Shown here: one piece after another, positions 49,472-58,300 of the stretch
Position numbering within the stretch: the first letter of the stretch is position 1
How the letters are laid out: each line of letters starts with the position of its first letter
NCBI RefSeq assembly: GCF_036226885.1
Contig: NZ_CP109027.1
Span: forward strand, 4,526,001-4,590,000
Direction of reading: 5' to 3'
Origin: Streptomyces sp. NBC_00663
GTDB taxonomy: Bacteria > Actinomycetota > Actinomycetes > Streptomycetales > Streptomycetaceae
DNA: 64,000 bases
Made by a program: the position numbers and the translations under genes
The notes under the pieces: generated by a model
What the model was told of the DNA's origin: nothing
Databases searched by the model: none
The model's input: only the letters and a program-made list of their open reading frames with translations

Positions 49472-51412
49472 ATGAGAGCTGCAAGCGGTACGGGGTCACC
49501 GTCCCGGCGGGGAGTACTGAAAGGCGCGGCGCTCACGGCCGGGGCTGCGATGGCGGGGCGGGGCGGCCCCGCACACGCCGCGGGCCCCCGCGCCTGCTCC
49601 ACCACGGTCCGCATGGGCGGCAACGCCCTCACCCTGTCGGTGGTGGACGGGGCGCTGCGCTGGTCCGCGACGCGTGACGGCAGGGCGGTCGTGGACACCT
49701 CCGCGCTGGGCCTGGCCCTGGCCGACGGCACGGTGCTCGGCAGCGATGTCATCCTGCTCGACGAAGGCCGCGGCTCGGTCGTGCACCGCACCTGGTCCCC
49801 CGTGTACGGCCGCAACGCCACCGTCACCGACCACTACCAGGAACGCCGCTGGCATCTGCGGGACGCGGCGACGGGCATCCGCTTCGGCGTCCAGTTCCGC
49901 GCGTACAGGTCGGGGGTGGCCCTGCGGTACGTGCTGTTCGGCACCGGAACGGCCGTCATCGCGGATGAGTTGACCACCTTCACCTTCCCCGAGGGCACCA
50001 CGGTCCACAGCGCCCGCGACGAGGACGCGTACGTCCCCGTGGCCCCCGGCGCGATCCCGGTCACCGGCACCGCGACCACCGACAACGGCCCCCTCACCGA
50101 CCTCCCGCTGACGGCGACGCTCTCCGAGGGCCTCATCGCGTGCGTGTGCGAGTCGGCCCGCCTCAACTACCCGCGTCTGATGCTCAGTTCGGCCTCCGAC
50201 CACCCCAACGCCCTCTCCGCCTTCCTCATGGAGCACACGGCCCGTGGCACCGGCGAGGTCGAGACGACCTCCACCGTCACCGCTCCCTTCGCCACGCCCT
50301 GGCGCGCGGTCGTGATCGGCTCCACCCACGCCGAACTCGTCGACAACGCCGACCTGGTCCTCAACCTGGCCCCGCCGAACGTCCTCCCCGACACGTCCTG
50401 GATCAAGCCGGGCAAGGTCTTCCGCTGCGAACTCACCACCGCCGCCGGTCTCGCGGGCGTCGACTTCGCGGTGGCCCGGGGCATCGATTACATCGAGTAC
50501 GACGCGGGCTGGTACGGCCCCGAGTTCACCACGGTCGACGCGACGACCCCGATCGCCGCGATAGACATGCCCTCGGTCCTCTCGTACGCCACGAGCCAGG
50601 GCATCGGCGTGTTCCTCTACGTCAACCGCCTGGCCCTGACCGACGCGGACGCGCTCTTCTCCCTCTACAAGGGCTGGGGCGTCACGGGCATCAAGCTCGG
50701 CTTCATCAACGACGGCACCCAGTCGATGACCGACCGGATCACCGCGTGGGCCCGCACGGCCGCCGAGCACGAGCTGCTGATCGACATGCACGACGACGTA
50801 CGCCCGTCCGGCCTTGAGCGGACGTACCCCAACTACCTGAGCCTGGAAGGCGTGCGCGGCAACGAGCAGTTCCCGACCGCCACGCACAACGTGACCCTGC
50901 CCTTCGCCCGCAACATCGGCGGCCCGCTCGACTACACCATCTGCTACGGCCAGTCCCGCAACAAGACGACCAACGCCCACCAGATGGCGATGGCGGCGGT
51001 GTACTACCAGCCCCTCAACTTCCTCTTCTGGTACGACAAGCCGTCGAAGTACGCGACCCCCGCGAACTGGCCGGGGCTGCCGTGGTTCAACGCGATTCCG
51101 ACCACGTGGGACGAGAGCAGGGCGCTGGCCGGCTCGATCGGCGAGTACGTGGCGGTGGCCCGCCGCAACGGCTCCACCTGGTACCTGGGCGCGATGACCA
51201 ACGAGACGGCGAGGACGCTTTCGCTGCCGCTGACGTTCCTGGCCGCCGACACGACGTACACGGCGACGATCTACGCGGACGGGACGGCCGGCACGAGTCC
51301 CTTCCGGACGCCGGTGGTGGTGAGCACGCTGCCGTCCGTCACGTCGGCGACCACACTGGAGGTGACCATGACCGAGGCGGGCGGCCAGGCCGTCATCCTC
51401 ACGCCCAACTGA
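49472..51412 (+). CDS. Exported glycoside hydrolase family 97 protein
   Basis: The product is 646 residues starting at ATG 49472 behind GAAGGAGAGG. A Tat-type signal (SRRGVLKGAALTAGAAMAG) directs export. The N-terminal beta-sandwich includes RRWHLRDAATGIRFGVQFRA. The catalytic barrel has WIKPGKVFRCE, DYIEYDAGWYGPEF and the GH97 hallmark LLIDMHDDVRPSGLERTYPN followed by LEGVRGNEQF. A C-terminal sandwich (PLTFLAADTTYTATIYADG) closes it. Family 97 enzymes are exo-acting alpha-glucosidases or alpha-galactosidases; the fine specificity cannot be read. Encoded alone. Confidence 0.9.
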   Translation: MRAASGTGSPSRRGVLKGAALTAGAAMAGRGGPAHAAGPRACSTTVRMGGNALTLSVVDGALRWSATRDGRAVVDTSALGLALADGTVLGSDVILLDEGRGSVVHRTWSPVYGRNATVTDHYQERRWHLRDAATGIRFGVQFRAYRSGVALRYVLFGTGTAVIADELTTFTFPEGTTVHSARDEDAYVPVAPGAIPVTGTATTDNGPLTDLPLTATLSEGLIACVCESARLNYPRLMLSSASDHPNALSAFLMEHTARGTGEVETTSTVTAPFATPWRAVVIGSTHAELVDNADLVLNLAPPNVLPDTSWIKPGKVFRCELTTAAGLAGVDFAVARGIDYIEYDAGWYGPEFTTVDATTPIAAIDMPSVLSYATSQGIGVFLYVNRLALTDADALFSLYKGWGVTGIKLGFINDGTQSMTDRITAWARTAAEHELLIDMHDDVRPSGLERTYPNYLSLEGVRGNEQFPTATHNVTLPFARNIGGPLDYTICYGQSRNKTTNAHQMAMAAVYYQPLNFLFWYDKPSKYATPANWPGLPWFNAIPTTWDESRALAGSIGEYVAVARRNGSTWYLGAMTNETARTLSLPLTFLAADTTYTATIYADGTAGTSPFRTPVVVSTLPSVTSATTLEVTMTEAGGQAVILTPN

Positions 51413-51461
51413 CCACCCTCGTAGGTCCGGTGGGGTTGCGGGGCTTGCCGGAAGCCGTGCG

Positions 51462-52277
51462 CTACGGGAGCGGGCTCACGTGTTTGTGCCACACCTCCGT
51501 CGCCTCCTTCGCCGCTCCCGGTGCCGCCAGCAGCAACGGCTCGCCGTAGGACGGGAGTTCGGGGAGGGCGATCGCGCCCGCCTCCCGTGCGATCAGGAGG
51601 GCCGGGAGTCCGTCCACGTGGTGGAAGGAGCCGATCCCGGCCGCCGTTGCCCTGCCCGCCGCCACCTGCGCCAGGGAGAGGGCCGTGGAGCCCATCACGC
51701 GGACCGTGCAGTGGCGGTCGGCCAGGTCGGCGAGGAGGGGGTCCATGCCGGGCCAGTGGGCGTGGGCCGCCCACTCGGTGAGGAAGACATGGCCGGTGAG
51801 GGTGGTGTGGGAGGCGGCCTGGACCGGGGTCCCGTTGAGGCGGGCGCCCCGCCCCCTGATCGCGGTGAACGTCTCGTGCCGCCACGGGTCCGCGACCACC
51901 CCCAGCAGCGGGGTGCCGTCGGGGGCGGCGAGGCCCAGGGAGAGGGAGCACCAGCCGAGACCGTGGGCGTAGTTGGTGGTGCCGTCGACCGGGTCGATCA
52001 CCCAGTGCGGGGCGTCGGGGGCGCCCTCGGTGACGCCGTACTCCTCGCCCACGATCCCGTGGTCCGGGAAGGCCGCGGTGAGCGCCTCGCGCAGGTGGGT
52101 CTCCACCGCTTCGTCGGTGTCGGTGACGATGTCGGCGGGGCCCTCCTTCTCCCGTACGGCGTCGGGACGGGGGCGGCGGATCAACTCGGCCGCCCAGGCC
52201 GCCAGTTCCGTCGCCACGGCCATCGCCCGGTCCAGGTCAACCTCCCGGTCCGGCTCCGGGTCACGCCACTCCCACAC
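51462..52277 (-). CDS. Inositol-monophosphatase-type phosphatase
   Basis: The product is 271 residues from GTG 52277. Metal-site motifs of the FIG/IMPase superfamily: GEEYG (residues ~75), WVIDPVDGTTNYAHGL (metal Asp pair, near 92-107), and a late Asp motif where WD is replaced by HHVDGLPALLIAREAGA. The TDTDEAVE region supplies another carboxylate. Acts on a phosphorylated sugar or inositol (or a 3'-phosphoadenosine compound); substrate not assignable. Followed by the ArpA-type receptor on the same strand. Confidence 0.88.
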   Translation of the reverse strand: MWEWRDPEPDREVDLDRAMAVATELAAWAAELIRRPRPDAVREKEGPADIVTDTDEAVETHLREALTAAFPDHGIVGEEYGVTEGAPDAPHWVIDPVDGTTNYAHGLGWCSLSLGLAAPDGTPLLGVVADPWRHETFTAIRGRGARLNGTPVQAASHTTLTGHVFLTEWAAHAHWPGMDPLLADLADRHCTVRVMGSTALSLAQVAAGRATAAGIGSFHHVDGLPALLIAREAGAIALPELPSYGEPLLLAAPGAAKEATEVWHKHVSPLP

Positions 52278-52312
52278 GGGTCCTCACCTCGCCTTTGCTC
52301 GCCGGCCCCCGG

Positions 52313-52969
52313 TCAGCTCTTCGCCGCCACCGGGACCACCGCCGTCAGGATCTCCTGTACCCGGTCCGCGATGTCCGCACGGTCGTTGAGAACCCAGGAG
52401 ATGTGCTGGGCGCCGAAGAAGGCGGAGACCAGGACACGGGCGGTGGCCTCGGGGGAGGTGCCGGCGGGCAGCTGGCCCGTCTGCTGGGCCTGGCGGAGCC
52501 ACCCGGTGAGGGACTCGGTGTAGCCGAGGTAGGGCATGGGCATCTCGGCGCCGATCAGGGAGCGCTCGATCTGGAGGCGGGCGCCGGCCTGGACCATCGT
52601 CTCGTCACGGAAGGCGCGCGCGGTGCGCTCCAGCAGCTCGGTCACCGCCTGGAGCGGGGAGAGGTCGGCCTCCTCCACCTCCTGCCCGATGACGCCGAGG
52701 CGGTGGTAGAACTCCTCGGCGCAGGCCTGGGCGAGGGCCTCCTTGTTGGCGTAGTGGAAGTAGACCGCGCCCTTGGTCACCCCGGCGAGCGCGGCCACGT
52801 CCTGCACGGTCACCGCCGGGAAGCCCTGGGTGGCGAAGGCCTCCGCCGCCGCGTCGAGCACCTGCCCGCGGGTGCGCACGGCCCGCTCCTGCTTGAGGCC
52901 CGTGTCCCGGTGCCGGGGGGCGGTGTCCCGGGCGGGCCGGGGCCTGGCTGCGCTGCGTTCCACGGCCAT
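52313..52969 (-). CDS. Gamma-butyrolactone receptor-type TetR regulator (ArpA/ScbR-like)
   Basis: The product is 218 residues from ATG 52969, behind a GAGG; ATG 52978 is also possible (a tandem CGCCAGAGGAT repeat precedes both). The DNA-binding domain reads KQERAVRTRGQVLDAAAEAF, then VTVQDVAALAGVTKGAVYFHY, the signature of A-factor-type receptors. The C-terminal ligand domain has W in LTGWLRQAQQTGQLPAG and HISWVLNDR. It should repress its own promoter and the divergent synthase gene until a butyrolactone binds. Palindromes at 53006-53029 and 53090-53103 lie in the shared promoter region. Confidence 0.92.
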   Translation of the reverse strand: MAVERSAARPRPARDTAPRHRDTGLKQERAVRTRGQVLDAAAEAFATQGFPAVTVQDVAALAGVTKGAVYFHYANKEALAQACAEEFYHRLGVIGQEVEEADLSPLQAVTELLERTARAFRDETMVQAGARLQIERSLIGAEMPMPYLGYTESLTGWLRQAQQTGQLPAGTSPEATARVLVSAFFGAQHISWVLNDRADIADRVQEILTAVVPVAAKS

Positions 52970-53005
52970 ACTGTCCATCCTCTGGCGATCCTCTGGCGTT
53001 CCTTG

Positions 53006-53029
53006 AAATATACCTTCGGGAATGTATTG
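53006..53029. promoter_or_regulatory. Autoregulatory element (ARE-like) between receptor and synthase genes
   Basis: The core ATACCTTCGGGAATGTAT is an imperfect palindrome flanked by A/T, matching the half-site type of butyrolactone-receptor operators. It lies 37-60 bp upstream of the receptor start and about 90 bp from the synthase start. Confidence 0.65.
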
Positions 53030-53089
53030 TAAGTGGCGGCTCGACCGGCGCCGGCCCTGTGCGGATGTTGTGCCGGTGTTGCTGTCTGC

Positions 53090-53103
53090 GTGAATACATT
53101 CAC
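53090..53103. promoter_or_regulatory. Second palindrome before the AfsA gene
   Basis: GTGAATACATTCAC has perfect 6-bp arms and lies 15 bp before the AfsA start, adjoining its ribosome site, so a bound receptor could block translation initiation or late promoter clearance. A second-site ARE role is inferred. Confidence 0.45.
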
Positions 53104-53117
53104 TGGGGGTTCAGACC

Positions 53118-54191
53118 ATGCATCAGCCTGTCGTCACACCTGTCTCCACGCCCATACGCACCACGGCGGGCTCGACCGCCGTACGAGCGGAAGTCCAGGG
53201 TCCGCAGCTCCGCTGGCTCCAGCCGGTCCCGCGCCACATGGTGCACCGCGCCGCCATCGCCGAGGTCTTCCTCACCGACGCCGTCCGCACCGGCGAGCAC
53301 TCCTTCCTGGTCGCCGCCCAGTGGCCGCGCGACCACGCGCTCTACTCGCCGGGCAGCGACGGCACCAGCGACCCGCTGCTCTTCATGGAGACGATCCGCC
53401 AGGCCCTGGTCTACCTCGCGCACGCCTACTACGAGGTGCCGCTCACCCATCGCTTCATCGGCTTCGGCTCGGAGTTCGAGATCACCGACCCGGCCGCCCT
53501 GCGCATCGGCGGCGAACCGGTCCCGGTGGTCCTGGAGGCGCGGTGGGTGTGGGTCGGCAACCGTCCGCCGAATCGATACGGCATGCGGCTCGAAGTCGTC
53601 CTCACCGTCGGCGGCCGCACCTGCGGGCGCGGCGCGCTGCACGTCGTCGCCGTGGACGACAAGCGGTACGCGATGCTGCGCGGCCGGGGCGCCAAGCCGC
53701 GCGGCGTCGCGGTGACCGGCCCGGCCCCGCGCCCGCTGGAGCGGGTGCACCCGGCGGCGGTGGGACGGCTGCGCGCCAAGGACAGCGTGCTGGTGCGCGA
53801 ACGCACCGACGGCCCTTGGCAGTTGCTGGTCGACGTCGAGCACCCGATCTTCTTCGACCACCCCAGCGACCACGTCCCGCTCATGGTCACCCTGGAGGGC
53901 TTCCGCCAGCTCGCCCATCTGCTGCTGCACCCCGGCGACATGGCGCGGGGCGCCGGGCACACCCTGCTCGGCATGGAGTCCGACTGCCTCGCCTTCGGCG
54001 AACTCGACGCTCCCATCGACCTGGTGGTGCGCGAGCGCGCGCCGGAGACCGGGTCCGGCCGGACCCGGGTCACCCTGGACGCCGTACAGAACGGCACCGC
54101 GCTCGCCACCTGCCGCACCCTGTGGGGCACCCGGGCGGCGGACGGTGCCGCTCACGTGGATCACCGGGTGCCCGTTTCCTCTACCGCCTGA
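53118..54191 (+). CDS. AfsA/ScbA-family butyrolactone synthase
   Basis: The product is 357 residues starting at ATG 53118. Two AfsA-type hotdog repeats: the first around DPLLFMETIRQALVYLAHAY (residues ~85-105) and the second at FDHPSDHVPLMVTLEGFRQL (~245-265). In known members this enzyme condenses a beta-keto acyl-ACP with dihydroxyacetone phosphate, the first step of butyrolactone autoregulator synthesis. Divergent from the receptor gene across a region with AREs, the classic feed-forward layout. Its last 31 bp overlap the convergent second TetR gene. Confidence 0.9.
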   Translation: MHQPVVTPVSTPIRTTAGSTAVRAEVQGPQLRWLQPVPRHMVHRAAIAEVFLTDAVRTGEHSFLVAAQWPRDHALYSPGSDGTSDPLLFMETIRQALVYLAHAYYEVPLTHRFIGFGSEFEITDPAALRIGGEPVPVVLEARWVWVGNRPPNRYGMRLEVVLTVGGRTCGRGALHVVAVDDKRYAMLRGRGAKPRGVAVTGPAPRPLERVHPAAVGRLRAKDSVLVRERTDGPWQLLVDVEHPIFFDHPSDHVPLMVTLEGFRQLAHLLLHPGDMARGAGHTLLGMESDCLAFGELDAPIDLVVRERAPETGSGRTRVTLDAVQNGTALATCRTLWGTRAADGAAHVDHRVPVSSTA

Positions 54192-54706
54192 GAGCCGTCC
54201 ACCGCGTCCCACAGCCCCCGCACCCGCTCGGCCAGTCCGCGCCGTTCCGGATCGGGGGCCGTGTAGTAGGCGCCCACCAGGATCACCACGGCGAGATCGG
54301 CCGGCGACTCGGCGGACAGCGACCTCAAGTCGGCCGGGAGCCGCGGGGGTTCGGCAGCCGACTGGGCCTCGTCCATCACCAGACGCAGCGCCGCGTTGAA
54401 CCGTACGTCCGACTCCACGCGCTCGGCGAGGGCGCAGCACAGGGCGCGCAACCGCTCGTGCGCCGGGAGGTTCCCGTCCTTGTGCCGGGCGAGGAGCTCG
54501 TCGACGACCTCGTCGAGATGCCCGGTGAGCGCCCGTGCCAGCTGTTCCTTGGAGGCGAAGTGGGCGTACAGGGCGCCCTTGGTCAGCCCGGTGCGGGCCG
54601 CCACGTGCTGGAGGTTGGCGCGCGGATACCCGTGGCGGACGAACTCGGCCGCGGCGGCGTCGAGGACCAGTTCATGGGTGCGCAGTGAGCGCGCCTGTTT
54701 CGCCAT
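54161..54706 (-). CDS. Second TetR regulator of butyrolactone-receptor type
   Basis: The product is 181 residues from ATG 54706. The N-terminal helix-turn-helix reads SLRTHELVLDAAAAEFVRHG then VAARTGLTKGALYAHFASKE, again the A-factor-receptor type but shorter and more divergent than the one at 52313. The ligand pocket lacks the same Trp positions. Such second copies (ScbR2-like pseudo-receptors) often bind antibiotics rather than butyrolactones and act on cluster genes. Its promoter region contains an ARE-like site facing the oxidase gene. Confidence 0.85.
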   Translation of the reverse strand: MAKQARSLRTHELVLDAAAAEFVRHGYPRANLQHVAARTGLTKGALYAHFASKEQLARALTGHLDEVVDELLARHKDGNLPAHERLRALCCALAERVESDVRFNAALRLVMDEAQSAAEPPRLPADLRSLSAESPADLAVVILVGAYYTAPDPERRGLAERVRGLWDAVDGSQAVEETGTR

Positions 54707-54761
54707 CGCGTGTCCCTTCGGATGGTGGTCGGAGCAGAGGGAGAGCGGCCAGGGCTCTCGA

Positions 54762-54785
54762 ACAATACCTTCTTGAACGCACTTT
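54762..54785. promoter_or_regulatory. ARE-like site before the oxidase gene
   Basis: AATACCTTC-TT-GAACG (54764-54779) resembles the 53006 site on its left half; the right half is degenerate. It lies between the second TetR and the oxidase gene, about 30-50 bp from either start. Confidence 0.45.
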
Positions 54786-54813
54786 TTTTACCTGATACTG
54801 AAGGAGTAGTCGT

Positions 54814-55941
54814 ATGTCCCTCGCGACCACCGCACTCGTCACCGCCGCCGCGCACGCCCAGGAGGCGGACAGCGGACGGCGGTTGGCGCCGGAGGTGGTG
54901 GCGGAGCTGACCGCCACCGGCCTGGCCCGGCACTTCGTGCCGCGCCGATGGGGCGGCAGGGAGGGGACGTTCACGGACCTGCTGCACGAGGCCGCCGCGG
55001 TCGGCGAGGCATGTACCTCGGCCGCCTGGGTCGCCATGCTGTGGGCCGTGCACGGGCGGTACGCCGCGCTGCTGCCCGAGGAAGGGCAGCAAAGGGTGTG
55101 GGGCGCCTCCCCGGACGTGCGGATATCGGCGGCGCTCATGCCGCCCGCCGGGCGGGCCGAACCGGCACCGGACGGCTGGCGGTTGACCGGCACCTGGGGG
55201 TGCGTCAGCGGCGTCGACAGCGCGGAGTGGATGCTCGCCGCCGCGCCGGGGGACGACGGGGAGACGCGGGTGTTCGCGGTGCCGGGCGCCTGCGTCGACG
55301 TACTCGACACCTGGGACGCCACTGGGCTGCGCGGCACCGGCAGCCACACCGCGGTCGTGCAGGACGCCTTTGTCCCGCACGAACTCACCTTTCCGTTCGC
55401 CGAGTTGATGCGTGGCGGCTCGGCTCCCGGGCTGCCCCGCTGCCATACCGCGCCCGCTCAGCTCGCCGGCGGTCTCCTGTTCTGCGCGCCGGCGCTGGGC
55501 GCGGCCCGCAGGGCGCTGGCGGTGTGGTCGGGGTGGGCGGCGGCCAAGGCGCCGGGCAGCGGGCGCCCGCCCCACGACAGCGCGGCGGTGCGCGAGACGC
55601 TCGCGGTGACCTCGGCCCACATCGACGCGGCGGGCCTGCTCCTCGAACGGGCCGCACGGCGCGCCGACTCCGACCCGGTCACCCCCGCCCTCGTCACCGG
55701 CAATCAGCGGGACGCGGCCGTCGCCGTCGGCCTCCTCGCCGACGTCGTGGACCGGCTCTTCCGCACCGGCGGCTCGCAGCTGCGCGCCGGTTCCGGCGAA
55801 CTGACCCGCCTGTGGCGGGACGTCCACACGGTCGCCTCGCACGGAGTGCTCCGGCTGGAGCCGGTGGCCGCGGCCTACGCCTCCACCGCGCTCGGCGGGG
55901 CCACCGAGGAACGGGCCAGCACGGCCTCGCGCTCCGCGTAG
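54814..55941 (+). CDS. Acyl-CoA dehydrogenase-like flavin oxidase/hydroxylase
   Basis: The product is 375 residues from ATG 54814 behind AAGGAG. Acyl-CoA dehydrogenase fold, HpaB/ActVA-ORF5 type: helical N-domain (LAPEVVAELTATGLARHFVP), a middle beta domain (WRLTGTWGCVSGVDSAEWML, GLRGTGSHTAVVQDAFVP) and a C-terminal four-helix bundle ending LRLEPVAAAYAS. The usual catalytic Glu position is not obvious, typical for the oxygenase subgroup, which uses reduced flavin to hydroxylate aromatic substrates. Probably a biosynthetic tailoring enzyme. Overlaps the convergent MerR gene by 67 bp. Confidence 0.75.
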   Translation: MSLATTALVTAAAHAQEADSGRRLAPEVVAELTATGLARHFVPRRWGGREGTFTDLLHEAAAVGEACTSAAWVAMLWAVHGRYAALLPEEGQQRVWGASPDVRISAALMPPAGRAEPAPDGWRLTGTWGCVSGVDSAEWMLAAAPGDDGETRVFAVPGACVDVLDTWDATGLRGTGSHTAVVQDAFVPHELTFPFAELMRGGSAPGLPRCHTAPAQLAGGLLFCAPALGAARRALAVWSGWAAAKAPGSGRPPHDSAAVRETLAVTSAHIDAAGLLLERAARRADSDPVTPALVTGNQRDAAVAVGLLADVVDRLFRTGGSQLRAGSGELTRLWRDVHTVASHGVLRLEPVAAAYASTALGGATEERASTASRSA

Positions 55942-56357
55942 AACCCGATCTTCCAGTCCAGGTACCGGAGCGTGGCGGTGAACGAGCCGGTCCGCGCGCG
56001 CAGCGACTCCCGGTGTGCTTCGAGCAGTTCACGGCGGGCGGCGATGGTCCGGTCGCCCGCCCGGTACAGCTCGACGTAGTGGTTCATGTCGGCCGGTGAC
56101 ATCCCGGTGCTGCGCAGATGGTTGAGGAACTCCAGCCAGCGCAGATGGATCGGACTGTAGGCGCGCACCCCGTACGGGTCCTCCTCGGCGCCCTCGATCA
56201 GCCCCTGCCGCTCGTACCAGCCGAGGGTGTCGGCGTCGAGCCCGCTGATGCGGACGACCTCCTCCAGGGAGTAGGTCTCGGCGTGGGTGGTGACGTAGGC
56301 GGTGGGGCGCTTGCGGTCGTAGGCCGCGTACTCGGTCGTGGTGTCGCTCACGGACAT
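55875..56357 (-). CDS. MerR-family regulator
   Basis: The product is 160 residues starting at ATG 56357. The winged helix is at residues 28-95 (YSLEEVVRISGLDADTLGWY, then ERQGLIEGAEEDPYGVRAYS). Residues 95-135 form the dimerisation coil (MNHYVELYRAGDRTIAARRE) and a C-terminal helix follows. No metal-binding Cys. The long polar N-tail is unusual. It is last in the minus-strand set after the carboxylase epsilon gene (34 bp) and probably regulates the same cluster. Overlaps the oxidase gene convergently by 67 bp. Confidence 0.85.
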   Translation of the reverse strand: MSVSDTTTEYAAYDRKRPTAYVTTHAETYSLEEVVRISGLDADTLGWYERQGLIEGAEEDPYGVRAYSPIHLRWLEFLNHLRSTGMSPADMNHYVELYRAGDRTIAARRELLEAHRESLRARTGSFTATLRYLDWKIGFYAEREAVLARSSVAPPSAVEA

Positions 56358-56391
56358 GGTGATCCTTCTCTGGGGAGGGTCGGGATGATCT

Positions 56392-56601
56392 TCAGTGGCG
56401 CCAGGACGCGGCGGTGCGGTGCGTGGTCAGGGCCGGGCGGTGCCAGGTGGGTGCGGCGGCGGTCCGGGCGGGCGCGGGCTCCTCCGCGGCAGACGTCCGC
56501 CGGGCCAGTTCCAGCAGTACGGCGGTGGCGGCGGCGAGCTCCTCGGGGGTCGGCGCGCCGCGCAGCACGCGGAGCACCGGCTCTTCGGCGGGCGCGCTCA
56601 T
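56392..56601 (-). CDS. Acyl-CoA carboxylase epsilon subunit
   Basis: The product is 69 residues. ATG 56601 overlaps the beta-subunit stop as ATGA. Signature LRGAPTPEELAAATAVLLEL, then an Ala/Pro-rich linker and WHRPALTTHRTAASWRH at the end, a helix that sits on the beta subunit and stabilises the actinobacterial carboxylase. Its role is structural and regulatory. Together with the upstream beta subunit it needs an alpha (biotin carboxylase) subunit encoded elsewhere. Confidence 0.85.
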   Translation of the reverse strand: MSAPAEEPVLRVLRGAPTPEELAAATAVLLELARRTSAAEEPAPARTAAAPTWHRPALTTHRTAASWRH

Positions 56602-58211
56602 ACCGGCTGGTTCCCGTGTTTACGGGAGGGCAGGTCGGCGTGTTTGGTGCGGAGCATGGCGAGCGAGCGGACCAGCACGGCCCGGGTGTCACGAGGATCG
56701 ATGACGTCGTCCACCAGCCCGCGCTCGGCGGCGTAATAGGGGTGCATGAGCTCGGACTTGTACTCCTTGATCCGCCGCTCGCGCACCGCCTCGGGATCGT
56801 CCGCGGCGGCGATCTCCCGCCGGAAGACGACGTTCGCGGCGCCCTCGGCCCCCATCACGGCGATCTCGTTCGTGGGCCAGGCGAGGGCGAGGTCGGCGCC
56901 GATGGACCGGGAGTCCATGACGATGTAGGCGCCGCCGTACGCCTTGCGCAGCACCAGCGAGATCCTCGGCACGGTGGCGTTGCAGTACGCGTACAGCAGC
57001 TTGGCCCCGTGCCGGATGATCCCGGCGTGCTCCTGGCCGACGCCCGGCAGGAACCCGGGGACGTCCACGAGCGTGACGAGCGGGATGTTGAAGGCGTCGC
57101 AGAACTGCACGAACCGCGCGCCCTTCTCCGAGGCGGCGATGTCCAACACCCCCGCGGTGGCGGCGGGTTGGTTGGCGACGACGCCGACGACATGCCCGTC
57201 GAGCCGGGCGAGGGCACACACCAGGTTGGCGGCCCAGGTGGGCTGCACCTCGAAGAAGTCGCCGTCGTCGACGATCTCCTCGATCACCCGGTGGATGTCG
57301 TACGCCTGGTTCGGCTCGGCCGGCACCAGGTCGAGCAGGGCCTCGCAGCGCCGCTCGGGGTCGTCCGACGGCGTCTCGTAGGGCGGGAGTTCGCGGTTGT
57401 TGGCCGGCAACAGGGACAGCAGATGCCGTACGTCCTGAAGGCAGCTCGCCTCGTCGTCGTAGGCCGCGGCGGCGACACCGGAGACATCGGCGTGCACGTC
57501 GGCACCGCCGAGGCCGTTCTGGCTGACCTTCTCGCCGGTGACGGTCTGGACGACGTCGGGGCCGGTGATGAACATCTGGGAGATGCCGCGGACCATGAAG
57601 ACGAAGTCGGTGAGCGCGGGCGAGTAGGCGGCGCCGCCGGCGCAGGGCCCGAGCATCACGCTGATCTGCGGCAGGACACCGGAGGCGGCGACGTTGCGGG
57701 TGAAGATCCCGCCGTACCCGGCGAGCGCGCTGACCCCCTCCTGGATCCGGGCCCCCGCCCCGTCGTTGAGGCTGACCAGCGGCGCCCCGGCGGCCAGCGC
57801 GAGGTCCATCACCTTGTGGATCTTCGTGGCGTGGGCCTCGCCGAGGGCGCCGCCGAAGATACGGAAGTCATGGGCGTAGACGAACACGGTCCGGCCGTCC
57901 ACGGTGCCCCAGCCGGTGACGACACCGTCGGTGTAGGGCCGCCGGGCCTCAAGACCGAACCCGGTGGCGCGGTGCCGCCGCAGCGCCTCGATCTCGGTGA
58001 ACGACCCGGGATCCAGGAGCAGTTCGATGCGCTCACGGGCGGTGAGCTTGCCCCGCGCGTGCTGCTGGTCGCTCGCGCCGGGGGCGGGGCCCTCGTGCGC
58101 GAGCTCGCGTATGAGGGCGAGTTCGGCGAGGCGGGTGCGGGTGGTGTCGGGCGGGATGGTCGTCGTGTCCGGTGGGGGATGAGGAACGGTGCGTTCTTCC
58201 ATGACGGTCAT
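56598..58211 (-). CDS. Acyl-CoA carboxylase beta subunit (carboxyltransferase)
   Basis: The product is 537 residues starting at ATG 58211 (ATG 58202 is an alternative). Full crotonase-like carboxyltransferase: ARGKLTARERIELLLDPGSF, oxyanion motifs GGALGEAHATKIHKVMDLAL and NDGAGARIQEGV, the C-domain VDVPGFLPGVGQEHAGIIRH, and KAYGGAYIVMDSRSIGADLA. Transfers CO2 from biotin to acetyl- or propionyl-CoA to make malonyl- or methylmalonyl-CoA; within a butyrolactone cluster it probably supplies polyketide extender units. Preceded by an ARE-like palindrome. Confidence 0.93.
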   Translation of the reverse strand: MTVMEERTVPHPPPDTTTIPPDTTRTRLAELALIRELAHEGPAPGASDQQHARGKLTARERIELLLDPGSFTEIEALRRHRATGFGLEARRPYTDGVVTGWGTVDGRTVFVYAHDFRIFGGALGEAHATKIHKVMDLALAAGAPLVSLNDGAGARIQEGVSALAGYGGIFTRNVAASGVLPQISVMLGPCAGGAAYSPALTDFVFMVRGISQMFITGPDVVQTVTGEKVSQNGLGGADVHADVSGVAAAAYDDEASCLQDVRHLLSLLPANNRELPPYETPSDDPERRCEALLDLVPAEPNQAYDIHRVIEEIVDDGDFFEVQPTWAANLVCALARLDGHVVGVVANQPAATAGVLDIAASEKGARFVQFCDAFNIPLVTLVDVPGFLPGVGQEHAGIIRHGAKLLYAYCNATVPRISLVLRKAYGGAYIVMDSRSIGADLALAWPTNEIAVMGAEGAANVVFRREIAAADDPEAVRERRIKEYKSELMHPYYAAERGLVDDVIDPRDTRAVLVRSLAMLRTKHADLPSRKHGNQPV

Positions 58212-58231
58212 GGGTCCATCCTGCCTGTTTT

Positions 58232-58254
58232 AAATTCCTTCGTGAAGGTATTTT
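58232..58254. promoter_or_regulatory. ARE-like palindrome before the carboxylase operon
   Basis: AATTCCTTCGTGAAGGTATT is a near-perfect palindrome (AAT-x-CCTTC / GAAGG-x-ATT) 21 bp upstream of the carboxylase start, flanked by T/A runs, like the 53006 site. It is probably bound by a butyrolactone-receptor-type regulator. Confidence 0.6.
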
Positions 58255-58300
58255 AACGGGGCTTTGCGAAGGAAGTGCGCGGGCGCACGGCCGGGACACG

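Noticed and set aside
56118..58256. A 712-codon plus-strand open frame
   Set aside because: Antisense to the carboxylase beta and epsilon subunits; Gly/Val/Asp-rich shadow without motifs.
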